Assembly (NCBI RefSeq): GCF_023343835.1
Contig: NC_064449.1
Span: 434,001 to 498,000 of the forward strand
Length of the DNA stretch: 64,000 bases
From: Lagopus muta
Lineage: Eukaryota > Chordata > Aves > Galliformes > Phasianidae
Direction: 5' to 3'
Position numbers and translations under genes: made by a program. The notes beneath the pieces are model-generated. The model searched no databases, was not told where the DNA came from, and saw nothing but the letters and a program-made list of their open reading frames with translations. This document shows positions 38,108 through 49,620 of this stretch, piece by piece (within the stretch, counting starts at the first letter, position 1; each line of letters begins with the position of its first letter).

Positions 38108-41054
38108 TATATTTTAATATGGTTCTTTAAAACATGAGTGCATTCACCTGCGGTTTATGCAAACGTGTCTCTGAGAGCCTGATGTGCATCCTTGTGCCTC
38201 TGGGAGCAAACCAGGCTGTGCGGCACAGCTGACAGCTCTGGCAGCATCCCGGAGCCCCTCTGGCAGGCCAGGAGCAGCACATACTCCCACTTCTTTACTT
38301 CGATCTATGCAGACAGAGCGTGTGAGGCTTCTTCATCCAAGAGATGCTCTCACCAAGGTACCAGGCTGGTTGACAAATCTTTCTGGGCCACTGAGTCCAA
38401 CACCTCACATCCAAGGCAGTCGTGCTAGTACTCACTCCATGATCCTTCATAGTTAGAGATGTACACTTTTGACTCAGGGTCTCTACATCCATTCTTTTGT
38501 TAAAGCAGAGATTTTTTCCAAGTTATTTTTGCAAATACTTCTAAAGAGAGCTGTTTCTCTGCACTAACTCTGTGTCAAAAGCAATTACCCTTGGCCTAAA
38601 ATTGATTTTTGAAACAAAAGATTCCTACAAATCTTTCTCATGCTCAGCAAAAAGAAACATTTCCCAAACCAGATGAAGCTACAGCAATCCCAGATTTGTA
38701 AAATGGTGGTTTTCCTCCCACTTTTGTTCCACCATTTGTTCCAATGGTGGAACAAAGGACCAACGCCTGCAAGACTGGGCCCCAAGAGGAGCCAACCCCA
38801 ACAGGTTGAGTCACTAGTGGCACAAAGCAGGAGGATGAGGGCAGCCCTGCTCCTGCATGCAGGCTGCAGTCATACAACAAGGGGCTCAGGGCAGCTCATC
38901 CCACAGTAAGCAGAGGAATATCAGCAGGGATGGAAAAGTTGCTTGTAGAGAGCTTTTAGGCAACTCAGCTCTCACAGAGCACAGGAGACTGATGTCTGAG
39001 CCCCAAAGCAGCCAGAGCTGTGGTCTTGACCCCCTCCTGTTGCTCTGTTTGCTGCCTCCATGCCACCGCAGAGGCCATAGGGCCAATTACTCACCATAAG
39101 CCCTGCAGCTGGCTCTTCAGCCTTCAGCTCTAAGGCACATCCATAAGCAGCTCCTTCCTTCTCACCTGACAGGTCACCAGTCATTGTAAGGCCAGCATCT
39201 GAACCTGCGACTGGGACAGGTCCTGGTCTTTCCTCATGCCCTTCTGGAAGGAAAATAGGCTTCTCATGTAAACATTACACTTATTTTGCTCCTAGTTTTC
39301 ACTGATGCTTATACAGAAGAATGCTATTGGGAACATTGCATAAGCATTTTCCTAGAAGACTACATAGTTCTTTCCTGCATACAACATCATGTTTTTTAGC
39401 AAATGAAGACTTAATCTAGACTAGTTGCTTCTTCTGGGGGAAAGACATTTCCTCAGAAGCCAAGTGCCTGGTGTCGCCTTGTAGCAAAGTTTTGAAGATT
39501 AAATGATTAATTATTAGATTTTATACTATTTGTGGGATGACACCAAGAGCTGCATGTGGCTACTGGAGCCCTGCTTTTCCCACATTGTGTCCAAGTAGCT
39601 AGTGTGGGTGACTGCAAGAGCTACAGCATGCATCATCCCTGTACCTACCCCCAGCCCAACGTTTCTGAGCTCTGAAGAGTTCTTAGGTTCAGACAAATTT
39701 TATCCATCCCTTTCCTGTACCAGACAACAGGTTAACTGGATTTAGCTGAGGTTGGCTCAGGATCAGCTTCCACTTCAGCTCTCTCTGGTTCAAGGAAGGC
39801 ATTGTATTTCCAAGCATCAGAAGATTGGCCTATCCTGTCTGAATTGAGTCATCCAGACAAAATATGCTTTCATGTTCTCCAATCAATACTATCTCAGCAA
39901 TCTCCACATCCAAGAGAAGAGAAGTCTGTATGACAGAACCTAAAGAACAACACCTGCCTTATCTTGGAGTGCTGTTGGATGCAGTCAAAGGAAAAAATAT
40001 ATCCCATGTTCAGTGTTTCACTTCAGCTTGGACCCATTAAAGGGTTCATTCAAGACCTAGGGACACCCCTAGCTAAAGCTTTTACCCTTCCATTTGCAGT
40101 TCAAGCCTATTTGCAGCTTTAGACTGAAGTATCTATGAAAGGTGTTACAGCCAGATGTAGTCATGCCATGGCTCAGGAGCCTTTGCCAAGCCCGTGGCAA
40201 GCAGCGAGTGGAAGGAGAGCTACCTACATTCAGGAAGCTGACTGATAGTATGGAGAGCTGAGCAAAAGCAAACATAGTCCACTTGGTCATGGAGTCCACT
40301 CTTTCATCGACTTCCTCATGTTTTCAAACTGCCTGATGCTTTGACCATGGACACCAGCATTTTCACTCATACACTGTTGATTTTCTGCAGTGCAAAAAGA
40401 GGAAAACCATTCCTACAAGTTTATTATGTCCTCAAACTCCCTTTCCATCATAGCACAGACTTCAGGACAAGCAGGTTCCTAACCAGAAACTGCAGCTAAA
40501 CCCAACTCAGTGCCCTGGTACATTCTGGAAAAAGTAGATTTCAGAAGACTGCAGAAATAAGGCTTATTATCATCAAAATCAGCATAAAGAAGTATCTGTA
40601 TTCATGCAAAGCCTCATATAGGAACTCTAAGGAGACCTTGCTGTTATTTCTCTGCATTCTGCAAGGCTGAGACATGGAGCTTGGTTCTGTAGGGCTGGAG
40701 GCTGAGGCCACCAAGTCCATCACCCCAAGGCACTGACAAGCTAACCCAAGCAGCACACATTTCAGCTCAGCTCCGGAGATCCTGAGTCATGTCTCAGATA
40801 CAGCTTCCTCTAGCACAAGTCAATTACCATGACTCAGTTTCCAACCCTCTTTTTAATTCACTCTCCTATTGTGAAAGGGGCTGTTGACTGGACAAGCTGG
40901 GCACAAAACCACCCACGAAGAGGCAGGTAAGGATATTCTGCAAAAGCTGCAAGCTGCAGTGGGGGAATAACGAGGACTAATAAGAACAGTCACCAGCAAT
41001 TGAGATGGGCTCGTTCTGTGTTTTTCTTCACATCCTTCCAAGTTTTATTCATTT

Positions 41055-41200
41055 TGCCACGTTAAATCTCCAGATGGGATAACAGATGGCTTTAAAGATC
41101 AAAGATCGCTGTTTGGAAAGTCTCTGTCCAGCATGGTTTCCTGGGAATAACTTCTCTGAAGTGGTGTTTATTTCTACTCACTTCAACCAAGCGGTGCTGT
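41055..41200. promoter_or_regulatory. Candidate enhancer with TCF/LEF, GATA/E-box and FOX cores
   Basis: AGATCAAAG at 41096-41104 is the inverse of CTTTGATCT, a standard TCF/LEF site. Just left of it GGATAACAGATGG joins a GATA core to a CAGATG E-box. TGGTGTTTATT near 41160-41170 is FOX-like. Such clustering is typical of signal-responsive enhancers. Evidence is motif-based only. Confidence 0.3.
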
Positions 41201-43747
41201 AGTATAAAATAACACCCAGAAACTGCTGCCACAGTGACTGCCCTATTTCCGTGTGCTGTTAGAACTCACAGCCCTGAGTGGCACTCCTTATCAGCACTGC
41301 TGTCCCAGACGGATTGGGTGTGCCTTGCCTAGAATGGAAAATTACATATTGATGCTTTAACTGACTGAGGTCCTTAAAAATAAGGAAACCCCATAGGTAG
41401 CTTTGGGACTTCTCACATAGGAAAGCAGGTGCTGAATGGACCAGCCAGCCTGGTGGATGCATGCAGGATGACAAAAGGCTGCCAGCCCAGCTAGAGGGAG
41501 CGTGTCACCTGTTCAGCAAGTTCCTTCCCCTCCAGCTACACTCCTAACTCTGAGCCTTCACCACGCTCACTCCTGAGTCCTCCCACATCCTCCCAAATCC
41601 AGGTCACCTCCTTTGTTCCCCAGCCAAGGAACTTCAAAAATCAAAGAGTACAAGAGACTGATACCACAGGACCTGGCTGTATGTCAGGCCATTTCCTATC
41701 CACTTCCAGCTCACCATAGTTTGGCTAAGAGCTCTCTGTAAGGCCAAGGGAGGAAAAACCAGGCTGGGACACTTGAACCCAGCTCTGGCCCCACAAAAAA
41801 GAACATGTTCCTCAACAGAACTTGGAGGCAAAAGGGCTGCAGTGCGGGGCTTTATGCAGCCCCACTATGTGTCGGGTCCCCCCTCAAGAGTGGGGAAAGC
41901 ACATGGAGGGTACAAATCATGTGGCAGCCTTCTCCAGAGCACCTCGTGGCTGTGCTTACTGAGAACCCATTATTCCCTGTCTCCCCACAGTTTTCCGAAC
42001 AAGCAGTGTTCAGCCCCAAAGTTGTCTTCATTTCTAGCTGTGGCTCATTTAGTGCAAGAAAGAGGGGTGAGCCCCATGTAGACAGTGCTCAGAGAAGGGT
42101 CAGGGGAAGCATCAGTGTCCCCAAGTCACTCAGGGCACGGACATGCGGGTGTTAGCCCAACCCAACTGCCACAGCCATGCACTTCCATCACTTCCACCAG
42201 CCGCTCACATCCACACCTAAAAACCTGACAGAAATGCTTTTCAAAGGAACATTTTTGTGCTCTTGGAGTGGTCTCACCCCCTGATTTCACCAGGATGATG
42301 TGATCAAAGAGGAAGCAGAAGAAACAGTAATTGATTACTTGTAAAACAGGATTATAATCCAATGAATAAATGATAAACCAGGGTGCCTCCACTTAGCAAG
42401 GAGTTGGAGAACCAAAGTTCTTCTGGAAGGTTCTGACCAGAATATCCATTATCCAAACTGATTGCAGCTACTCAAGTGGAAAAAGCAGCTGTGCCTTTGT
42501 GTTTTCTGACACTTTTTTGTTCATTACACCATCCTCACTGGAAATGCTTTGGACTCCAGATAACTTCAGATTAAAGAGCAGCAGGTATTGCTCTTTTCCA
42601 GGCTTACTAACAACCCACCAGCAAGGAGCCCAGTATGGTTCGTCTGCTGCATCTTGGCCAAATCCTTCTACTCCCAGCAAAACCACTGCCCTCCAAGTTG
42701 TGAATCCCCCCAGAGCCCTGTTCACACAGCTTCACTAAGCCTCTGTGACACAACTGGCTCTTCTCTTGCACGACAGCCATCTCCCCTGCCAGTCCTGCAA
42801 GCATTAACACCAGGCTCGAAGGGTTTAACTCCTTCAGAAGTCTTTCAGGTCCCTGGAACCCAGGAATTAACTTCCCATTGCTCCCCACAAACCAGCTCTG
42901 ACGCCTACATGCACACACACAATTCAGGCTCCTTAATGAGGGCGCTCACCAGTATGGGGAGGGACAATGGGCATCACTCATCACTAATCAGAGGCAGTCA
43001 GAAAGTAGGACAGCATTGATTTGGAAGCTCTGTCAGACCTGGAAAGCTCTTCCCCAAGGGACCCTCCATGCTGGTTCAGAAGTTTCAGCAAAACATGCCT
43101 GCTTCCAGTTTCTTTAGAGGCGAGTGTCTTCTTTCCCTGGGAAGGCTTTTTCCCCCATTGTGTGACCACTGCACATTAAAATACAATCAATATCATTCCT
43201 ATTGTTTACCCTGAAGTTTGATGCATGTCTTCCTGCTTCTACATCCTTGTTCTCACATTCTAGTGCCCCCGGTTCCTCCAAAGCAAGTTGATCTCTCACC
43301 CAGAGAGAAGTGTTTCACGTGAAATGGCAGTTTCTGGTGCAGAACAGTTTTGCAACAAGGGAGGAGGCAGAAAACATAAGTAAGGATATAATAAGGCAAA
43401 CTGCTTTTAAAGGACAGCAACATGTGAGTGTAAGAGCAAAAAATGTAACAAAACAAAATGTAAGACGTTTTCTGTGTGCACATGTTTGTGTGTGCATAGA
43501 AGTGAGCAGAAGGTGAGGCTGGCACGTAAAAAAGAAGAAAACAAGAAAGCAAGACAGCTTAGTATGTGCGTGGATATGCGAGGGAAGACAACAGAAAAGC
43601 AACAAGATAAAGAAAGGGAGGCCCTGTGCCATGCAAATCAACTCATTCACTGAAAAACCCCTCCTCTCACAGCACAGCCACACACACCTGTAATGCTTTG
43701 GGAGGTTTCCTATGAAAATGTCAGGCCTAATGCTGCTTCCCTAAAAA

Positions 43748-44365
43748 TATCACAGAATCACAGAATGGCCAGGGTTGGAAGGGACCTCAACGATCATGAA
43801 TCTCCAAACTCCCTGCTGCAGGCAAGTACGTCAGCCTCCTCATTTAGTACCAGCCCAGGCTGCCCAAGCCCCCATCCAACCTGGCCTTGAACATCTCCAA
43901 AGACAGGGCGTCCACAGCCTCTCTGGGCAGCTGTTCCAGCACCTCACCACTCTCTCTGTAAAGAACTTCCCCCTGACATCCAACCTCAATCTCCCCTCCC
44001 TCAACTTAAAACCGTTTCCCCTTGTCCTGCAGTTATAAACCCTTTCAAAGAGTTGATTCCCCTCCTGTTTGTAGGCTCCCTGTAGGTACTGAAAGGCTGC
44101 ACTGAGGTCACCCCGCAGCCTTCTTTTCTCCGTACTGAACAAGCCCAGCTCCCTCAGCCTGCCTTCATAGGGGAGGTGCTGCAGCCCCCTGACCATCTTT
44201 GTGTCTCCTCTGGACCCTCTCCAACAGCTCTCTTTCTTGTACTGGGGGGTCCAGACCTGGATGCAGTGCTGCAGATGGGGCCTCACAAGAACAGAGTAGA
44301 GGGGGACAATCACCTCCCTGTCCCTGCTGGCCACCCTCTTCTGATGGAACCCAGGATACCAGCAA
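43748..44365 (-). mobile_element. CR1 LINE fragment, about 620 bp, minus orientation
   Basis: It begins with CACAGAATCACAGAATGGCC, then the inverted CR1 3' end and the C-terminal ORF2 region. The minus strand shows [37 protein letters not shown] and [17 protein letters not shown] in shifted frames. The 5' end on the minus strand is near 44365, where CR1-like TGGTATCCTGGGTTCCATCAG gives way to unrelated sequence. It is the last CR1 before the CpG-rich TBX3 domain. Confidence 0.95.
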
Positions 44366-44374
44366 TGAGATTGT

Positions 44375-44512
44375 CATGTGGAGCTCACTGAGACCTTCAG
44401 GAGCTGTCACATCAGTGTCGATGGCGTTCTTGCACACACCATTATAGAAGAACAGAAGGTGCTCACGTATGATTAACAGTTCTTTCTCAAGCTCTGAAGC
44501 CACACTCTCCAT
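44375..44512 (-). CDS. Possible first coding exon of an unrecognised minus-strand gene (partial)
   Basis: Immediately right of the CR1, on the minus strand, an ATG at 44512 opens about 45 codons that look protein-like: MESVASELEKELLIIREHLL, then a hydrophobic FFYNGV, then an acidic TDVTAPEG stretch. I recognise no family. The frame runs on into the CR1 at about 44370, so either the exon splices out before it (no strong GT donor is visible) or the CR1 interrupts it. The upstream sequence is a CpG island, which would suit a promoter. The start context is weak (C at -3, G at +4). It may equally be a chance open frame. Confidence 0.22.
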
Positions 44513-44559
44513 TCGTGCCTTTCCTTCTACTGCTGCTATTTGCTCCTCCTCACAACCGG

Positions 44560-45390
44560 CTCACGTCCAGGCACTCGGGGACACCCGCACCCCCGGGTTC
44601 CTCTCGCCGACACCGCGGAGCCGCTTCCCAGGCGGAGGAGCCGCTTTCCGGCCGTGCTGCCTTGCTGTCCCCACCAGGTGGCGCTCCAGGAGCGGCGGAG
44701 CGGCGGGACCCGGCACTGCGCGGCCCCGGGCTCTGTGACCTCGGCCCCTTCCTGCGCTCCACGCAAACCTATGGGCTGCTGGTGCAGGTCCTGCCGCTGC
44801 CAGGACTTCGTGAGTTCATGATATCGGCGCATTAGAGATATCTGGGGATGGGGAATCCCTCCGTGCATCGCTTTGCCCGTAGCCTGCTGCGATTAAATCA
44901 GGAGTAAGGGAAAGCTCTCCCGACGGCAGAAGTTTGGAGGTGTGGAATACAAGGATGGAGGGAACGAGAGGACCACATTTACGCTTTATCTCTCTTCTCC
45001 ACTCCACCCACGGTTAAACACTCGGTAGACTTAACAAAGCAGAGAGCCGTCTGTCAGTAAAAGGGGGGGAGCACCTCCCGAGCGGTCCCCAGACTGCGGA
45101 CCACGGGCGGCCAGAGGAGTAGCGCGGGGCCACTGGGCGAGCTGATGATGCTCACAAGCGGCCAGCAAAGAGATATTCATCCTGGACACGCGATAGGGCC
45201 GATAACGCCGCGCTAACCAAAGGGCAGATACCGAACATAGCCTCTCGAGCCTCCCGGCTGTTCTCGGACGGAGCCGGGCTTCGCTGCAGCCTCCGGGGGA
45301 GCTGGCGCCGGCCGGGGCCGAGGGAGGGCACTGGGGGCCGGGACGCGCCGTGCCCGATGTCTCGTGTATCGTGCACGTCTTAATCAAAGT
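44560..45390. promoter_or_regulatory. CpG island at the left edge of the TBX3 domain
   Basis: GC content and CpG density jump sharply at about 44560 and stay high to about 45390, against low CpG on the left. The island contains a strong CTCF motif and GC boxes. A possible minus-strand first exon lies at its left edge. On the plus strand a short frame starting MGCWCRSCRCQDF (44770) ends at a good GTGAGT donor. The island could be a promoter for an unannotated or non-coding transcript, or an insulator-type element. No coding gene is established. Confidence 0.6.
44671..44684 (+). promoter_or_regulatory. Strong CTCF motif, plus orientation
   Basis: The 14 bases CCACCAGGTGGCGC match the vertebrate CTCF core CCASYAGRKGGCRS at every position. 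The site lies inside the CpG island. Facing away from it is the minus-oriented motif at 38094. A divergent CTCF pair is a common feature of topological domain boundaries, and a boundary between Tbx3 and Tbx5 has been reported in mouse. Confidence 0.7.
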
Positions 45391-46899
45391 GGAAGGAATG
45401 CGCACACAGCCTCATCCCTTCCCATCAGCTTTATGTAACGCCATACGCACACGTACGTGGACTTGTATTGCAGAAGTATTTGAAACTTATTAGAGCTGCT
45501 CGGCGCTAGATACGCGCTCCGTGCAGTGAGAAGTGCAGCTAAATAAAGTCACTCGGAGCTCCGGAGGCGGTATGAGCGCGATGGCAGAAATGCGGGTGCC
45601 GGGAGCTGCTCCGTGCCCGATCCGCTCCCAGCGCACGGCGGGTTCCTCCGTCTGCTCCCACCCTTTAGGGTTCTTTAATTTTTATTTTCCGCTCCTAATA
45701 GTTAAGAAAAATTGAAAAAAAAAAAAAAAAAAACACTAAAATCTCCAGGTTTCCAGGTTTATTAAAGAAAGTCTTTACCGGCCCGAGACGCCGCTTCGGG
45801 CTGCAAAGCGAAGCCCGCTTTTCTTCCGACCGAACGCGGCGCATTTTCAGAGGAGCCCACACTGGCCGCGGTGCCGCGGGGTCTCAGCCGGGACAGGGCG
45901 CTGCTTCGCCTCGGGCCGCGTTCCTGGGTGAGAAAGCACATTTAAAACAAACCGAGGAGACCACCACCAGCACCGCCGTGCAGCTCTCGGGTTAACCCCC
46001 CCCTAATGACTGACGGCTGGTGCCACTGAGACAAATAAATACATCGTAAGGAGGGCAATGGGTCGCGAGTCGTTTTGGCCCTAAGGTGAGATTTAGCAAT
46101 GACCGCCCATTAAAACAAGCTTTTCACTTTTCCTAGGGTAGCCCCTGCCCCCATTCGCTCCGGGGAGAGAAGCAGGGGAGCGTCCCTACCTGTGTACGTT
46201 TGCTTTTGAGGTTCGGGGCTGTTTTACGTTTGGATGTGTTTTGTTTGTTTGTTTTAGTTCGGAATTGGGAGAAATGGAAACCGGAATGAATAGGACTCGG
46301 AAGAGAGAGCAAGTTTGAAAAACGCCCGTCAAAATCCGCGGGAAAGGGCCCGAAGTGACGACGCTGGAGAGCTTAAAAATAACAGTTTCAAAGCAACCAG
46401 TCGGAAACAAAATCCGGAGCGGCGGGGTGAGGCAGAAGGCAGAGCCCCGTGCTCCGAGCGGGGCGGCCGGGAAGCGATCCCTGCCCGCACAGCGACCCGA
46501 AACGGGATCGTGCGCCCTGCCCTGCAAAGCCTTCCTCTCCCTCCTGCACCTCTCCCGAAAAAAGGCTCCGCATCTCCTCGACTCCACTGCCAAGGCGGTG
46601 TGAGGACCCCCACCTCCACCGCCCCGCTCGTAACTTTTCTGTGGAGCAAATCCATGGGAAAAAGCACCGCTGCCTTTTTCTGCCGGGTTTATTTCCCTGC
46701 TCGTTCTATTTTGCTCTGGAGGCTCACGAAGAAATAAAGCTGGAAAGGACTTCGGAAAGGAGAGAAGCCGGGAGGAGAGGGGGCTGCCGGGCAGGGGGGG
46801 ATCGGGATGCCCGTGCGGTGGGGGCTCCTCGGCTGCGTTAGAGCTCGACGGGGTCGGCACAGCCCAGCCCGATGAGAGCTCTTAGGTTGCTGGTGGTTG

Positions 46900-46993
46900 T
46901 TCGGTTTTTGGTTTTGGTGGTTTTTGTTTTGTTTTTTTTTTTTTGCTTTTTGGTGTTTTTTTTTTTTGTTTTTGTTTTTGTTTTTTTTTTTTC
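46900..46993. repeat. GTTT/T-rich low-complexity tract
   Basis: The plus strand is almost only T and G, with T runs up to 12 and repeated GTTTTT units. It is simple sequence. Confidence 0.85.
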
Positions 46994-47147
46994 AGTGCTG
47001 AGTTAAATAAGGTCCTCCGCTAGAAAGAACTCTGGGAGAGTGATGGAAAGCTAACTCTAGTGAGAACGGCGTGGAGTTCAGCGGGAGTTACGGCCCCGGT
47101 GAGCTGCAGCGAGTTACTTCGGCCGAGAGTGAAAAACAATATATAAA

Positions 47148-47265
47148 TAAATGAAAGAGTGAAAAAGGAAATAAATAAATAAATAAAAAGGAGAAGAGGG
47201 GGGGGGGGGGGGGGGGGGGAGGGAAGAGGGAAAAAAAAAAAAAAAAAAAGGGGAGGGGGAAAAAT
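47148..47265. repeat. Compound simple repeat: AAAT units, G22, A19
   Basis: AAAT/AAATA units at about 47150-47188 are followed by a pure G run at 47198-47219 and a pure A run at 47231-47249, then more G/A. Such tracts are unstable and often mis-sized in assemblies. The G run could form a quadruplex. Confidence 0.9.
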
Positions 47266-48060
47266 CACTTTCTCCAGAATAGTTCAATAATTAAAGTAAA
47301 TAAATAAATGGGAGGTTACCAAAGGCAAAACACGAAGTAGGAGCAGCCTCGGGAGCTGAGCCCGGAGCAGCCCGCACAGCCGCCGTGCCCCTGGGGGGAA
47401 CCCATTGCGGCCCCCGACGAGCAGCCGGAGCCGGGAGTTACACGAACGCCCTGAACGGCCACTTCAAGCTGAGGGCTTCGCCTCGCCGTGTTTTTACACG
47501 CCTTAATTGTTCGCTAATAATGCGGGGTTTGGGAGAAGCACGTGGGAAGTATAGGGCAGCCTGGAAAGAAAAAAAAAAAAAAAGAAAGAAAAAAAGAAAA
47601 ACCAACAAAAACCCCAAAGCAACCCCACGAGCCGGCTCGGGTGCTATCAGCTTTTCTCTCTGTACGGAGTCAAAAGGCTTCACGTGGAAGCGGCTGCTCT
47701 GTGAAAGCTCGGGGGATGTGAGAGGGGTCTGGCTGCAGAGGGAGGTCGGCGGGTCAGGGAGATAACGCGCTGCCAGCCTCCAGGACACGGTTTGGAATGT
47801 CCCCGTGCGTGTCTGTTTGCTTTGGTGCGGCGTGCGAGGGGCTGAGGGTTCGGGGTTTCTTTACAAGAAGCCGCAAAAAAAGGAGTTTTCGATTTTTTTC
47901 TGCTCCGTTTCCCCACGATTCAATCCACCCCCGGCGTTCCTGAAGTTTCCATCACTGATCCCTTCGGCCCGGTGCCCCCGGAGCTCCCGGCCCTGTTCGG
48001 CTGCGGCCCGACCCGACGTGCGGTGGCGAGCGGCCAGCAGCGACGTGCCCGCAGGGAGCG

Positions 48061-48211
48061 ATGCTCTGCTCCCCCCCCTCCCTCCCTCCCCTCCCTCCTT
48101 GCCTTCCTTCTGCTGGAGCCCCGAGGAAACGACCACAACTCATCCTTCCCCGAAACAACAAACTGATCCATCCGTCTGTCCATCATCCATCCGTCCATCC
48201 ATCCATCCATC
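48061..48211. repeat. CCCTCC-type and CATC-type simple repeats
   Basis: A pyrimidine-rich CCCTCC block at about 48070-48110 is followed at 48165-48211 by imperfect CATC/CCGT units (TCCATCCATCCATCC). No gene is associated. Confidence 0.85.
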
Positions 48212-48439
48212 CCTCAGCCCCTCACAAGGGCACGGCGCAGCAGCAGCCCTCACCACTTGTGCGCTCCCCCCGCGGCTCTCCCCGAGTCCCGCAGGAAAAC
48301 CCTGGGGTGGGACCCCCCGTGTGGGACCCCCGCCCCCCCCCACACCCTGGGTGCTGCCCACCGGGACACGCAGCCCTGCGGCTCTGAGCGCTGCGTGCAT
48401 TCCCCGTGCACACGGCTGATGAACTTCAAGCAACTCTTC

Positions 48440-48545
48440 TTTCTTTTCTTTCTCTTTTTTTTTTTTCCCTCTCCTTTCTTCTTCTCTTTCTTTTCTGTTT
48501 TTATTTTTGTTCTCCTTTCTCTCAAGCCCTCTCTCTCTGCCTGCT
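48440..48545. repeat. Polypyrimidine (CT) tract
   Basis: About 100 bases are nearly all C and T on the plus strand, with several TTTTCTTT blocks. It is low complexity, and frames across it should be ignored. Confidence 0.8.
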
Positions 48546-49424
48546 CAAAACTCTCCCCCGTGCAACCCTGCAGCTCGGGGCGAGGGTGGAGGCTGAATGA
48601 TCCCCGCTTCCAAGATTTTCCGAACAATCCTTAAAGAAGGAAACCTTTCTCTCGAAGTCTCTTTGATCTACGAGGCCTGGCGCGCTGTGAGCCCGAGTGC
48701 GTGAGGGGCCCGTCGGCTGCGGGAGCCCCCCCAGCCGGGACATGAAAGGAAAAAAAAGGGCGGCCAGAGTACGGGGATCGACCGAAGGGCTCGAATATTT
48801 CATATTCCTGCTAGCTGTCAAGTCCAAAAGCAACAACCCGCCTCCCATCGGCTGTTTGCAGAGGGCAGCAGAGTGTGTGCGCGTGAGGGGCCGGAGCGCA
48901 CCGTGCACCGCGGCCGGGAGAGGGGAAGAGGGCCGTAAATTTGCACTTGCAATCAATCAATAATTAACTAATAACAGAGCGTGGACCGAGAGGTCCCGGC
49001 AGGACGGCGGCGGGAGCGGCCAGATCCCGTAGAGATGGCTCCTGTTCCTCTCCCATCGCCCCACACCCCCGTCCCCGAGCTGCTCCGGCCCCACTGCCCC
49101 TCTCCGGGGCCGATCCCACCGTTTCAGCCCCGCTTTCCCATAGACTTTGCACCGGCGGCCAAAATTCCTTGAGTAAAACCTGGCAAAACCTGCCACGAGA
49201 TCCGCTGCCCGACGAGGGAGGAAGGGCAATTCTTCCCTCCCCTCTCCCCGTCTCCCCACGGGACCCAGATCCCCGTTGGGTGTCCCCGCGTTCCCCACCC
49301 GAGGTCCCCTCGGGGCCGCCCCGCACTGCCCCGGCTGCCCAAGAGATGGCGCCGAAGCCCCGCCGGACCCCCCCGGCGCCGAGCCCCCCCCACCCAGCGC
49401 CGGGTCGCCTGCATCAGCCATAAA

Positions 49425-49620
49425 ACCATTGAGGATATCAAGACAGGCGCCAGGTGAGTAATAGACAGGATAATCCAGAGAGATTGCTCGCTGTTTACCT
49501 CCATCCACAAGCGCCACAAGAGTTACTCATTAACGTTACTATATACAAATAAGATACACAAGAGATAAAGCTATTTGCAAGTCAGAGTTACACCTGCGGT
49601 ACACGGATTTCTTGCAAGGG
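49425..49620. promoter_or_regulatory. Candidate TBX3 enhancer: OTX/PITX, FOX, GATA and T-box cores
   Basis: Within about 200 repeat-free bases lie TAATCC (49471-49476, bicoid-type), TGTTTAC (49492-49498, FOX), AGATAA (49563-49568, GATA) and TTACACCT (49588-49595, T-box half-site). CpG drops here relative to the flanks and the AT-rich texture stands out in GC-rich surroundings, as conserved elements often do. It lies about 2 kb past the TBX3 polyadenylation site. This is an inference from motifs. Confidence 0.4.

Larger units (their letters stand above)
25106..43747. other. Long CR1-free intergenic stretch, no gene seen
   Basis: Over 18 kb I find no CR1 copy and no exon that I can support; frames rarely exceed 130 codons and match nothing I know. 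Notable pieces are an ACTT microsatellite (26457), a homeodomain/MEIS-like block (26740-26920), a possible ancient repeat (30985-31130), a CTCF-like motif (38094) and a TCF/LEF-type site (41096). The lack of recent insertions over such a length is compatible with constraint. Confidence 0.6.

Noticed and set aside
46186..46860. 224-codon minus frame and overlapping plus frames of 130-140 codons
   Set aside because: GC-rich DNA with few stops on both strands. The products are R/P/S-rich and mutually overlapping, with no recognised domain.
47805..48419. 204-codon plus frame (P/S-rich) and opposing D/G/W-rich frames
   Set aside because: It spans CCCTCC and CATC simple repeats; the apparent protein is translated microsatellite.
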